Assembly (NCBI GenBank): GCA_963969365.1
Contig: OZ017759.1
Location: forward strand, 2,108,001-2,172,000
DNA: 64,000 bases
Direction: 5' to 3'
From: Asterochloris sp. CNOR1
Lineage: Eukaryota; Chlorophyta; Trebouxiophyceae; Trebouxiales; Trebouxiaceae
Each line of letters starts with the position of its first letter. Within the stretch, counting starts at the first letter, position 1. The notes under the pieces were generated by a model. It was not told the origin of the DNA and did not search any database. It saw only the letters and a list, made by a program, of their open reading frames with translations. The position numbers and the translations under genes were made by a program. This document shows, piece after piece, positions 24,880 through 36,892 of this stretch.

Positions 24880-27800
24880 ATGAGCAAAAGGGACAGACAG
24901 GAAGAGGCAAGCCCTGTGCGACATGCCAAGATGGCCAGGACAAATTTGCTGGGCGAAGACAAGATTGCTCCATCAGCTACGGGGATCAATGTGGTGCAAG
25001 GCTCTCAGGGCAAGGCATGCACCCACGAGGTCAGCTGGCCAGAAGGGCTGGAGGGATCTCCCCTGCCCCCTCAGCCAAAGGCTGGGCGGCCGGCTAAGGA
25101 GTATGCCTTCTCCCTTGACCCCTTCCAGCAGACAGCCATCAACTGTCTAGAAGCAGGTCAGCAGCAGGCTAACATACTGCGCAGCATGACCCCTGTTTGC
25201 ACGGCACAGTTTGACCATGTCAGCGGGTGTCGATGAAGCTGACTTGCAAATGTAGAAACCCCATGCTGCTCAAGGCCAAGTCAAGTCGCGGCAGCCTTGC
25301 ATGATGCTTACGTGCATGGCACTCACAGTCCGGTCTGGCTCAGGGAGCCATGCTGGCAGTCCTCTCTCCCAAGCCAACATGTTTCAAGCGTGCTGGCAAC
25401 AGCCTTATTTGCACATCACCAGGAGGTGCAGTTTCTTGAATTGCCAGCACTTGTGAATGCCCTGCTCTCTCTTCATATGTTTCTGGATCAAACAATTGCA
25501 TGAGCTGAATCCCCTCTCCCCTGGCCTGCAGGCCACAGTGTGCTGGTGGCAGCCCACACTTCAGCTGGGAAGACTGTGGTGGCAGAGTACGCCTTTGCCA
25601 TGGCCCTGCGGGACAACCAGCGAGTCATCTATACCTCCCCTCTGAAGGCGCTCAGCAATCAGGTGAGTGGTCGTGGGACTGATGGAAGGGCAGCAGGGGG
25701 AGGCCATCCATCCCCCATGATGCTGGCAATTGCAGCCCTCGGCAGCATCATGTAGGCCCCTAGGCTGCAGCTCCCAGACTCAGCGCAAGTATGTGAAGGG
25801 CGCCTGCAGCCTTAGCCTGCTGGGTGCCACATCACTACAGTGAGCATGAGGGTCAGCCTTTGCATGGCAGCTGGTGCTGCCTGCCTGCCCACAGCAGTGC
25901 TGGGTTGGCTGAGGCATGCAACTCAAAATCTATCATGACCTGCACTGGAAGGGGTCCACTGTCTGCAGAAGCACTGAGAAGTTTGGGGAGAAGGCCGTGA
26001 CTTGGGGTTGTTGACTGGACCCATGACAGCTTGCTGGCCCTCCTGCGTTCGTTGTGCTGTGCTGCCTGTCAGGCCGGCAGCCTCTCTGACTGGCCCTCTG
26101 TGCTGCCTGCAGAAGTATCGGGAGTTCTACGAGGAGTTTCAGGATGTGGGGCTGATGACCGGGGACGTCACCATCAACCCAAACGCGTCCTGCCTGGTCA
26201 TGACGACTGAGATCCTGCGCTCCATGCTCTACAAGGGCAGCGAGATCGTGCGGGAGGTGAGTCTAGGTATGTCGTTTCCGCCTTCTTCCTACAGGCATTT
26301 TTGGCGTATGATGGGTAACCTCCAGTGGGGACAGCCACACATGACCCCAGCCCCGCTGCCCCCTGCACATCTCCAGCTCTGCAGGACAGGAGGACAGGAT
26401 GCAAGTGAGCGGCGTCAAGAAATTGTGCCTCTGATGTGTGGCAGCTCACTACCTTTGATGTATGGCATGGGAGGTGTTGTGCAGCGCTGCCATATCAACG
26501 TCAATGCTGAAAGCTTGATTGTCATAAGTAGCATCAGTGGCAGCAACAGTTACTGCTTGTGCTTCATGCTTTCAAGGGCAGTGAGCTGCAAAAGATGAGG
26601 CAGGTGGCATGTTCAACATGGATGTGCCTTGTGGGCACCCAGCTCCGTCACAGCTGCCTGCATCCTGCAGCCTGAACTCTTCAGGGCTGCATGCGTGCCA
26701 CTCAGGCATGGCAGCATCAAGATGACAGTCAAGCTGGCTTGTCTCATTTTGCTTCACAATCTGCAAGCCCACCTCCTGTTGTAGTTAGTTCACATTGCTC
26801 CTCTTAAGCAACACAAGTGCTTGCGCAAGCGGGGACTTATCTTGACAGCTCACCATCATCCCAATGAAAGACAGGTTGTAGTCGCTCCAATGTGACATTC
26901 CACAGTGGGCACAGGGCCAGCCCCTGATATTTTGATGCCCCTATCTGTAGGGTACTGCGTCTTGCTCAAGCTTAACCAGAGCCATGTGCGGGCTAGGGCT
27001 GCATGCTGATCTGTACTGCTGCCCCTTCCTGTAGGATATCATGGCTTCCTCAAGCTAAACCAGAGCCATGTGCAGGCTCAGGGCGGCATGCTGATCTGTA
27101 CTGCTGACAAGGAGCTTCTCTCTCAAAAGGGTTCCACAGTAGCTGCCTGCAGGCCCAGCTCCTGGTGTTTGATGAGATCCACTACCTGCGGGACACAGAG
27201 CGCGGAGTGGTGTGGGAGGAGTCCATTGTGCTGGCCCCGAAGACTGCCCGCTTTGCCTTCCTGTCAGCCACCATCCCCAACGCCCAGGAGTTCACCCAGT
27301 GGATCGCCAAAACCCACAGGTGGGCGTGTGCGCAGCAGTGAAGATGCTGCGGCTTTCTGCAAGGGGATCAAGGCTCAAGACGCCCAGCAAAGGCTTCAGG
27401 CACAACGTCCTCTGATCTTTTGATCAGGGTTGCTTTGAGCTGATGGCTTAGGGCTGAAGATGTTAAGCTGACTTCTGCTACTCTGAGGGGCATGCTCCCT
27501 CGTCCCAGCTGAAAGCATGACCATGGCTTGCTTGTGTCTGCACTCAGATCTGCCCTGTTTGAATCTATGCAATCTGGTGTCCAGCCGCATGCAATCTGCC
27601 ACATGAAAGCTGCCGCATGCAACCTGGTTTCCACCCACATGCAATCTGGTGTCCAGCCGCATGCAACTTGCCACATGAAAGCTGCCGCATGCAACCTGGT
27701 TTCCCACCCACATGCAATCTGCTGCATCTGCTGCATGCAACTCGGTGTCCAGCCGCCTGCAAGCCCTTCTCCTGCTTTTCTACACAGCAACAGTCCTTTC

Positions 27801-30800
27801 TGACCTGCAGACCTCTCGCCGTGCTCATCAGCCATGCACAGCTGCTCACCTGCTGTCCACCCATCAGTGCCTCCACCGTAGCCTGCACTTACCAGTATGC
27901 AGTCTGATCTCTGCTGCGCTGCCCTGCAGGTCCCCCTGCCATGTTGTGTACACAGACTACCGCCCCACTCCCCTGCAGCATTACCTGTTTCCCGCCGGCG
28001 CTGATGGGCTCTATCTGGTGGTGGATGAGCAGGGTGAGCCCTTGACCACAACTGGTGTGTATATACATATAACATGTCATAGCTTATTGCATGTTTTCAT
28101 GCATGGTCTGCTTGTGGTTGAGCAGGGGGTCCAAGACGCTCTCTGTGTCCTCCCACCTGCAGGTGCCTCCAGAAGCACCTGTGTAGTGTGCATTCAAGCT
28201 GCTATGCCACAGCGTGCCCTTGTACCACTTGCAGGTGCCATCACAAACACCTGCACATTGAAGCAGCCCCAGTCAAGGTGCCACAGCATCCCCTCCCCCC
28301 TCCACTGCTGCTGTCTCACCTGCAGGTGCCTTCAGGGAGGACAACTTTCAGAAAACCGTGGCAGCCCTGACGGATACGGCAGGGGACGCTAACGGCAAGA
28401 AGGGCGGCAAGAAGAGCAAAGGCAGCACCACTGTGCAGGGGGACAAGGAGAAGAGCGACATCTTCAAACTGGTGAGCGTCCCAAATTTGAGGTTTTGCAG
28501 GCTCAGCAGCTGCAATCAGTCCTGCTGCAACCTTTCATCGCAGCGGCAGTGTCAGGCTAACACCTCTGCCGGTGGGTGGAGCATTACAGTCCCTCTGGAC
28601 TCAGGGAAATCCAGTGAACAAGCCCGGTACAGCCTGGAAGGTCCACGTCAGTCCTACTGTCTATGGAAGGTGCCCAAGACGACTCAAATGCTGTTAATGG
28701 CTTTTAAAGCATGTCCACTGTCTCGGCCATAGAGCAAACATTAATAAGCTTGCTGCTGTATGCCCGCCTGTGGGAGCTGTGCAGCATGCAGGTCACCTGC
28801 TCTGACAGGGTGCTGTTTATCGTCAGGGTCACGAATCCGCTCAGTGCAGGGCATGCTGCTGCAGGCAGAAGCCACAGCTGCAGGGCTGTCATGCCTTTGT
28901 GAGATACTCTGCAGGCTGACATGTTGAGGTGCTGCCCCTGGCACAGCCTCTGGCTGACATGTTTTGCTTTGGGACACGTTGGCCCCTGGCTATGCATGAA
29001 TGGCTAGCACTGGGCGCAGTCTTTGTGTAACGACAGGGCCACCATGGGTTGAGCCCTGCAGGGGGCCACTTGAAGCTGCAAGGTAACAAGTGCCCACATG
29101 TCAACTGTTCACCCAGCAGCTCCTTTGCATGAACAGACAGAGACAGGTCTTTCTCCAACCATATGCAGGGGCCGCTGACCATGCAGCTTAATGTCAAAAC
29201 CATTGAGCTGGAACAGGGAGGGTGCTCTAATGCCCCTGTGTCCCAGAGCCGCTGCAGTGTGAGGAAGCTGAGCCCCCATGCAGCCCAGCTCAGACCTCAC
29301 CTCTGTGTGCACAGAGGCATTTTCATCTCTCCACCCCCTGCTGCAGGTCTGCACGGCCATGCAGCACACATGACCCTTGTGCACCAATCAATCAACTCAA
29401 GACCCACTTTACCTGCACAAGGTGCCTGGTGGTTCAGCATGATCTTAGTCTCCTTTGGGGGTTGCCCATATAGGAGATGTTGACCACCCCTGCTGCAGGT
29501 GCATGCACCCGTGCAGCGTGACCACCCACTTATAAGGATGGCAAGTGTGGCACCCTTTCATGCACCTGCACACCTAAACAGCACTCATGTTTCTGGCCCC
29601 TGCTGCAGGTGCGCCTGGCCATGCAGCGCAACTACGACCCCCTCATCGTCTTCAGCTTCAGTAAGAAGGAGTGTGAGCTGCTGGCCCGGCAGATGACTGA
29701 GCTGGACTTGAACAATACCAGTGAGAAGAAGCTGGTGGAGGGGATTTTCTGGAATGCAGTGGACATCCTGAGCGAAGAGGACCGGCGATTACCTCAGGTG
29801 AAGACTTGGGGGGGCTTGGGCTGTGTTGGCAGCAGCTGCTGGGTATCGTTGGCCTTGCTGGGCATGACGTGTTGAGTAACGTCCGAGAAGCATATGGGGA
29901 GGACATACTCCCCATGCAGCCACCTGGCAGCAACAATATTGCCTCCCATCTTTGCAGCCTGCCATCTGCAGCTACTTGCTGAAGCTGCCCTGCATGTGTT
30001 GGCCCTCCTGGCCAGGCTGCAGCGCTGCGTCAGGCATACCACTCAGGCTGCAGCCATTGTCAGCTGCAAGCACATGCTGCTCATAGGGCAGTGGCCTGCC
30101 CTGCAGGTGGCAGCCATCCTGCCCATGTTAAAGCGGGGCATTGGCATACACCACTCTGGCCTGCTGCCCATCCTGAAGGAGGTCATTGAGATCATGTTCC
30201 AGGAGGGGCTCCTCAAGGTGGGGCGCCAGAGTGCTTGGTTTGGTAATCTAGGAGCGCTCCACGCAACCCATCAGCAGAGTCACTGGGTTGCATCTTGTGC
30301 CTTGAAGATGCTGTGTGCCAGCTCAATTGGACAGACTGCTGCAGCAGAGCAGCAAGTGAGAGCCTCAAGACCACCGGCTGGCAAACGTGAGCAGACGTGC
30401 TGCTGCTGTGTCTGCAGTGCCTATTTGCCACTGAGACCTTCTCCACTGGACTCAACATGCCAGCCAAGACGGTCGTATTCACCAATGCACGCAAGTTTGA
30501 TGGCGGCAGCTTCAGGTGAGCTGCTGGAGCGCCTACAGGGGCAAGCGGGCTGCGCCGGGGAGCGCATCTTGATGAGCATGTCCTGCTCTTTGCCACGGCA
30601 TGAGACGTACGCCTTGCTGCTGGTGCTGGCATTGAATTGAATAGCTCTTCCCATGCCTACACCTGCATTTTATCATCACCCTTACACATTGTCGTCTACC
30701 TGCAGGTGGCTCTCTTCTGGCGAGTACATCCAGATGAGTGGGCGAGCTGGCAGGAGAGGGCTAGATGACAAAGGTGAGACTTGGGTACTTGCAGCGCATG

Positions 30801-33800
30801 TCATAGCTCCTGGCAAGGCTTGTCCAGCTTTGGGAGCTGCACTTGTGGAGGTCTGGTATGTGCCCCTGTGCAGGTGTTGTTGTCATGATGCTGGACACCA
30901 AAATGGAGCCCCCCGTGGCTCGTGACATGGTCAAGGGAGCCCCCGACCAGCTGCGCAGCGCCTTCCACCTGAACTACTCGTCCCTGCTCAACATGCTGCG
31001 CTGCGAGGGGGTGGAGCCTGAGGCGCTCATGAAGGCCAGCTTCGCCCAGTTCCAGATGGAGCGGTCGCTACCCCAGCTGCAGGCGAGGGTGACCCAAATT
31101 GAGGTGAGGTCGCTACCACCCTCAAGAGTGAAAAGAGGAAGGGCAACAGTGAGCAGACAGACACCTGCTCAGCTGCAGTCAGAGCCTCAGGGGACATGGC
31201 TTAAGGCGTGGGCCTGTACACACTTGCACAGGGCAACAGCAACATGGACCAGCTGCAAGTGAGCTCGGGTGCTGATGTGCACGGCAATGCAAGGGGCAGC
31301 AGGGCATCTCGCAGGCACATATAGGAGTCAGATGGGCTGATGTAGGTGATGCCCGGGGCTGAAGCCCGTTTCCACAGCTCCATCAGCAGCAGATGCTCAG
31401 CAGTAACTCTGCCTGTGCAGTCTAAGGCTGATGAGGTCCAGATAGAAGAAGAGGAGAAGGTCAAGGCCTACCAGCAGTTGCTGCAGCAGGCGACTGAGAC
31501 GGCTGCAGACATGAGAGCTGTGGTCAACACTCCGCAGCACCTGCTGCCCTTCCTCCAGCCAGGGCGCCTGGTGCAGGTGCTGCAGCCTGGTGAGACACAC
31601 TGCTTGCTTGCAGCATGAGGCGCGGTGCAGCGGGCTGCTGCAACACTACAGTGGCCGCTTGCATACTGCAAAGCGCTGCTTGAGCTGTGTCAACCTTGCG
31701 AGCTGCAGTGGATGTCGAGGCTACACGTGATGCTGTTTGGCCATCTGCCTGCCTTCAAAAGGCTTGAAATGACTGAGCAGCTGCAACGGCCTTGTCAGCG
31801 TCCCATCCGGACAGCATAGCTGCACCGTCGTGGGTGTCAGCAAAACGGCAATGCCACCACAGCTCCCACACTGCCCGTCCTCAGAACAGCTGCTTGGTGA
31901 CCAGACCTGCTGCTTCACAGTCACAGGTAGCGTCTGCAGCAAGCATGAGGCTGTGGCTGTCACTGTATGCTTTCTCCAGGAGCAGATCCCTGCCTTGCAG
32001 ACACCATCAACAGCAGCGTAAGAAGCCAGCACAAGGGCCCTTCTGTGCTGCACCTACCCAAAGTGCACCTCGCTGCCCTGCAGACACCGGCAACACAAGC
32101 AACAAGCATAAGGGCGCCCCTGCTCCCGCACTGCCCACCCCCGAGACCGCCATCTGGGGCGCCATAGTCAACTTCGAGCGCGTGGGCTCTGAGGATGCCG
32201 AGGATGCCGACCCCACAGATGGGGGCGACGGTGGCGCCAGCAGAAAACGCAAGCCCAGGACATACATCGTAGACGTGCTTGCCAACTGTGCAGCTGACAC
32301 GCTCCCCGGCATGGGTCCCAGGCGGTGAGCCTGAGCGCCCTTCACAACCCTACCTTGACTGCATACAAAATGGACATCCTTGTGCCCTGTGCGGCTGACA
32401 TGCTCACCAGGCAGGGAGGCCTAAGCGATGAGCCTGGTATGTCAAGTGCGCACACTGCTCTGCTGTGAAGCGCAGGTCTGCTGCGGGATTCATTTTGACT
32501 GCCTCCTGCACAGGCTGCACTGCTGACTTGCAGAGTGGAAGAGTTGCAGCCTGATGTGGCTTACATTCTTGCATATAAATCCCTCAGTGTGGTGCCTCGG
32601 GACCTGTTTGCCTACATGCCTGGTCCTGCACGCCGGCAAGCAGCGTGGCGCTGCCTTTGCACATGCAGCAGAGGATGCAGGAGCTGAGCTGCTTGCGCCA
32701 TCTGATCGCCTCGGCAGCGTTGCTGCGTCTTGCCCCTTCCCCTCCTGCCCCCCACCGGGGACCGGAGACCACCACAACAACATCCGCCTGCACCGTAAAG
32801 CCTCGGGCATTTGCCTGCTGCGATGATTGACAGTGTTGACTAAGCACCTCATTGCCCCCAGTGCTCATGAAACTGTGGCTGGACCATTGCTGAGTGCGTG
32901 CGTGGCTCTGCCACAGGCGACCGCAGCTGGTGCCAGCCTCAGGGCAGGGTGTGCCCCAGGTGGTCCCCTGCCAGCTGTCAGAGTTGGCGGCCCTCAGCAG
33001 TGTCAGGATCTATATCTCTAAAGACCTGAGGCCGCTGGAGTCGCGGCAGCTGGGCCTGAAGGTGCGTGTGCTGACACCCAGCTTTGGGTGTCTGATGGGC
33101 AGCAAGTTTTGCCATCTGTGCAAGGTCCAAAAGCTCACGTCAGCACTGCGTGCCACGTGCTTGGCAAATTGCATGCAGCGTCTCGGAATTTCTGCATGCG
33201 TGAGTGAGCAGGGATCCTCTGGCTCTGCTTTCCAGCTTGCTGGGCAGGCGCCTTGGCATGCAATCCTCTGCAGCAGCCTGTCTTTCCTGCTCAAGGGTCC
33301 AAGGCACCCTCTTGCATGCCACAAATGGGCATGTAGGCTGTGTCAGCGGTGGGGTGTTGGGCCCTCTAAGGGTCTGCCCAAGTCCACAATACTCACTTGT
33401 CAGACTCTGCACCTCAGCAGCTGTTATGCTGGCTGTGTCAGAGGTGGGGCGCTGCTTTCCCCGAGTGTGTCCACATCCTGTCGCTGCTGTAATTGACAAG
33501 CCCTTTCACATGCCAGCAGCTGACGTGCAGGCTGTGTCAGAGGTGGCGCGTCGATTTTCCAAGGGCCTGCCCCTGCTGGACGCAGAGGTGGACATGAAGG
33601 TGGACGACTCTGCTTACCGCAAGGCTCAGCGTCGCGCAGAGGCTCTGGAGGGCATGCTGGAACGCCACCCCCTGCACAAGCACCCAGAGCTGCCAGGCAG
33701 GCTGCAGCAGCTGGCTGAGAAGCAGGTAGGGTGGAATGCCATGCACTGCATGGCTTGCTTGGGTTGTACCAGCTGGCTGAGATGCAGCATGACATGCTGA

Positions 33801-36564
33801 AGCACTCCTCCTTGCCAGGCCCTCTGCCCGCTTGCAGCAGGTGGGCAGCACAGGACACTACACACAGACACCCAAAGCTGCCAGGCAGGCTGCAGCTGCT
33901 TGCTGAAGAGCAGGTGCAACCAGGCTGTAAAACTTTGTGCTGGCCACTGAGCTCTTCTGCAGCAGCTGATGGTAAAGGTGGCTGGCAGGTGATTCTGGGG
34001 CTTTCAGGCCACACACAAGCGCCCAGTGCTGCCTGCCTGCAAGCCTGCAGCAGCTGGCTGAGAGTTCTCGTGGGCTCAAGCTGCAGCCACTGCCGCTGCC
34101 CTGAATGCATCTGCCGACATGCTGGGTGTAACAATCATTGGGTGCCTTGAGGCTGCAGGCGTCATCGTGTGGCGTCATGCTGCCTTGACAGTGTGCGTAA
34201 CCTCGCCAGCGTGCGACATGCACGTTGCGCCCGTCCTGCCATCATGAGTCCCTGCCTGCAGGGCATATTGCAGGGATGGCTGCATGAGGGGCATGTCTGT
34301 GATGCTGCACACGCTCCCCTGCAGGGCCCTGCTAGAGGTCACCGCAACCAGTTGTCCAGGAGGGCTGAGCCCCTCCATGCAGGGCATGTTGCAGTGATGG
34401 CTGCATGTGAGGCATGTCTGTGGTGCTGCACTTGCCCCCCTGCAGGGCCCTGCTCGAGGTCACTGCAACTGGCTGTCCAGGAGGGTATTCACGGCATACA
34501 CTTTGCTCAGCTAATTCCTCACCATCAAATCCCTCTTCTGCAGGGCCTGCTAAATCTAGCCAGGATTCTCCAAAAGGACGTGCACATAGACTTGTGCCCA
34601 ACTTTCCATCTCGGTAGCACCTCCTCCCCTGCAGGGCCTTCTGGAGGCGGCCAAGATTGCACGCAAGGAGGCCAAAGCTGCCCATAGCATGATCCTGAAG
34701 GACGAGCTGAAGGCGAGGCGGCGGGTGCTGCGCAGACTGGGGTGAGACGTGTTATTGTTGTGCTGCAACATGGTAATTTGAGCCGTCACGGCTTACAAGC
34801 TGCTGCAGAATGCGACACCAGCACTGAGTATGGCAGAAGGAGAGGAGATGCATGCTGCAGCCTTGGATGCACTGGGCCTGTCACAACGCACAGGCCAGTG
34901 AAATGTGCATGCCAAATGCTGTGCTCCTCACACACGGTCTTGGTGCATCTTGCTAGGCAGACCACTTACAGAGCACAGTGCTGCCCTCCCTGCAGGTATG
35001 TTAGCATGGAAGGTGTGGTGGAGGTCAAGGGTAGAGTGGCTGCAGAGATCCAGAGCGCCGATGAGCTCGTCCTTACAGAGCTCATCTTCAGCGGGGCTTT
35101 CAAGGTAGAAACAGGCCAGCACCAGGAACTTCAAAGATCATGCCAGGGCTGCCGCATCAGTTCCCGCAAGCACATGCATGTGGCGTCAGCTCGCTTTTTC
35201 TGAGGCATCGGAGCCTTGCTGTACTGTAGGACTTGACTTGTGAGCAAGTGGTGGCCCTGGTCAGTGCGTGTGTCTGGCGGGAGAGGGGGGAGCAGCGCCC
35301 GCGGGTGCGGGAGGATATGCAGGGCCCCTACCGCTCACTCCTGGAAGCTGCACGCCGCATCGGCAAGGTGGGCGCAGTGGTACATGCACATGCAGCACGG
35401 AGTGCGCTTGTGGCAGACATGACCGCCACTTCGGCCTCAGCACAGCTTCAGTCTACAACGTTCGCAAGCCAGGGGACCTGCTCGTCAATGCTTGAGGGCA
35501 GCTCACCGTATACGTGGCCACCTTAGTGATCAGAGGTCATGCAGCATGGGTCATGCATCATGGGTCATGCATCCTGGGCTGTGGGGTCAAACATGACTCC
35601 CTTTCGTCGCATGGCCAGTGGCAGCACGCTGACCCAGCTCAAGCCAGGCATGCAGCAGGGGATGTGTCTCTGGGGCTGTGAGACAGCTGTAAGCCACTGG
35701 ACAGGACTTGAGGTCTGCCGCACAGCGGTGCTACCCTGCTTTGTTTAGGGCCCCTGCATTGGCAGGGTTTCGCCAGCCCACTGTCTCTGCAGCGTTGTGA
35801 CCAGCATTTTGCAAAGATGAGTTGATCAGAGTGCAGCGCAGGTGCCAGCTGTCCGCAGCAGCAGCCTGGCATCCAGCAAGCCAAGCACTGGACCCCCATT
35901 AGCAGGCTGCAGGTGAGCTCCTTTATGTGGTGCAGGTGGCCCAGGAGTGCAAGCTGACTTTGGATGTGGAGGACTATGTGAACTCCTTCAGGGCAGACCT
36001 GATGAATGCAACAGCTGCCTGGTGCCGGGGGGCGCGCTTTGCGGAGGTCCTCAAGATGAGCGATGTCTTTGAGGTGAGTCTCTACAGACTGCACTGCTAG
36101 GGTGTCACCGCTTGGTGGGCTGCCGAATACGACAGCAGGCAGCCTACCCCGATGTGGTCCTAGTTGCTTGTGCTGCTGGCAGCTGCCGCAGCACTGTGCT
36201 CACCACCATCTGCATTTGTGGTGTATCGCAAGTCTTTTGTGGGCTGGTGCATCTCCGTGTGGTGTATTGCAATTCTCTTGTGGGCTGGTGCACCTCTGCT
36301 GTCTGGGTGCTGTGGCAGGCCTCTGCTGCACAGTCCTCCAGAGCATACAGTGCTGGCTACACTGCACCCTGACCTGAAGCCAACATGGGGGGCACCATTG
36401 TGCAGGGCTCCTTGGTGCGGGCTGTCAGGCGCATCGAGGAGGTGCTCAGGCAGCTCAGCGCAGGCGTGCATGCTGTGGGTGACATGGAGTTGGAGCAGCT
36501 CTTCGAGCAGACGCGGGAGCGCATCAAGAGGGACATCATCTTTGCAGCGTCTCTCTATCTCTGA
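24880..36564 (+). CDS. MTR4: MTR4-type exosome RNA helicase
   Basis: A Ski2-like DExH helicase that unwinds RNA and feeds it to the nuclear exosome. Exons: 24880-25156, 25532-25662, 26113-26256, 27153-27319, 27930-28033, 28326-28471, 29609-29797, 30107-30217, 30418-30515, 30706-30773, 30874-31103, 31421-31589, 32084-32324, 32917-33061, 33531-33725, 34635-34741, 34996-35104, 35230-35367, 35936-36073, 36406-36564. They sum to 3066 nt (1021 residues, all phases consistent). Motifs: Q-motif region [10 protein letters not shown], Walker [14 protein letters not shown] box, SAT motif ([11 protein letters not shown]), [44 protein letters not shown] and [10 protein letters not shown]. The arch region is on exons 12-14; the C-terminal DSHCT domain ends FAASLYL, as in plant MTR4. 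The length is close to the Arabidopsis protein. Many introns carry exon-edge ghosts. Confidence 0.96.
26947..27110. repeat. 84-bp tandem repeat, two copies, MTR4 intron 3
   Basis: Units begin at GTAGG, 26947 and 27031. They share CAAGCT-AACCAGAGCCATGTG and GGCATGCTGATCTGTACTGCTG-type sequence. The array ends shortly before the exon 4 acceptor at 27152. Confidence 0.9.
27581..27765. repeat. 72-bp tandem repeat, about 2.3 copies, MTR4 intron 4
   Basis: Units start with CCAGCCG at 27581 and 27653, with a partial copy at about 27749. They share GCCACATGAAAGCTGCCGCA and CAACCTGGTTTCC. Confidence 0.92.
28150..28290 (+). repeat. acceptor-edge ghosts, MTR4 intron 5
   Basis: The real acceptor reads CACCTGCAG/GTGCCTTCAGGGA at 28326. 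Copies start at 28163 (CACCTGCAG/GTGCCTCCAGAAG) and 28235 (CACTTGCAG/GTGCCATCACAAA), steps of 72 and 91 bp. Confidence 0.8.
29335..29540 (+). repeat. acceptor-edge ghosts, MTR4 intron 6
   Basis: The real junction is CCCTGCTGCAG/GTGCGCCTGGCCATGCAGC at 29609. Ghosts start at 29347 (CCCTGCTGCAG/GTCTGCACGGCCATGCAGC) and 29499 (CCCTGCTGCAG/GTGCATGCACCCGTGCAGC). Confidence 0.9.
31985..32025 (+). repeat. acceptor-edge ghost, MTR4 intron 12
   Basis: The copy CCTTGCAG/ACACCATCAACA at 32001 precedes the real CCCTGCAG/ACACCGGCAACA at 32084 by 83 bp. Confidence 0.82.
32378..32440 (+). repeat. donor-edge ghost, MTR4 intron 13
   Basis: Exon 13 ends GTGCAGCTGACACGCTC...GGCG/GTGAGCCTG at 32324. The copy reads GTGCGGCTGACATGCTC...AGCG/ATGAGCCTG, ending near 32428, about 104 bp downstream. 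Confidence 0.85.
33325..33480 (+). repeat. acceptor-edge ghosts, MTR4 intron 14
   Basis: The real exon 15 starts GCTGTGTCAGAGGTGGCGC at 33531. Copies start at 33337 (GCTGTGTCAGCGGTGGGGT) and 33432 (GCTGTGTCAGAGGTGGGGC), 95 and 99 bp apart. Both continue with recognisable but frame-broken exon sequence. Confidence 0.92.
33765..34075 (+). repeat. three donor-edge ghosts, MTR4 intron 15
   Basis: Exon 15 ends CTGCAGCAGCTGGCTGAGAAGCAG/GTAG at 33725. Degenerate copies end near 33789 (GCTGGCTGAGATGCAG), 33913 (CTGCAGCTGCTTGCTGAAGAGCAG/GTGC) and 34066 (CTGCAGCAGCTGGCTGAGAG). Confidence 0.9.
34245..34600 (+). repeat. five acceptor-edge ghosts, MTR4 intron 15
   Basis: The real exon 16 starts CCCCTGCAG/GGCCTTCTGGAGG at 34635. 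Copies start at about 34262, 34325 (CCCCTGCAG/GGCCCTGCTAGAGG), 34383, 34446 (CCCCTGCAG/GGCCCTGCTCGAGG) and 34544 (TTCTGCAG/GGCCTGCTAAATC). Confidence 0.9.
36218..36300. repeat. 41-bp tandem repeat, two copies, MTR4 intron 19
   Basis: Both copies carry GTGGTGTAT-GCAA-TCT and TTGTGGGCTGGTGCA. Confidence 0.9.
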
Positions 36565-36892
36565 CATTATTTGTCGATTTATGGACCTGAGATAGACATT
36601 TCATCATTGACAGGGGCCCTGTAGGGCCACCCCAATAAAACAAGGCAGTGCACTGCAGCTTGTGAGCCCACTAGCTTAGTTACTGTTCTGACCAAATTAC
36701 AAGCCTTTTTTGGAAGGTTTTCAGTGGTTCTGAAGTGGTTTTAGTAATAGCTTCACGATGAAGCAGCAGCCACATACGACCAGCTCCGCCACAGCTTAGC
36801 AAGCGTCTGTCCGCATGTTCTGCCGTTGTTGAAAGATAAAAGCATCGCCACCGATGTGTGGAAGCCACACGACACAGCCTGCCGGCTCAGTG
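36565..36892. other. MTR4 3' flank and desaturase promoter
   Basis: No exon is visible. A GC hairpin (GGCCCT-GTA-GGGCC-type) near 36614-36630 precedes AATAAA at 36634-36639, a possible poly-A signal about 70 nt after the MTR4 stop. Confidence 0.55.

Noticed and set aside
33960-33994. A 26-nt micro-exon in MTR4 intron 15 (CAGCTGATGG...)
   Set aside because: It leaves phase 2, while the next exon needs phase 0. Joining exon 15 directly to exon 16 gives a length matching plant MTR4.
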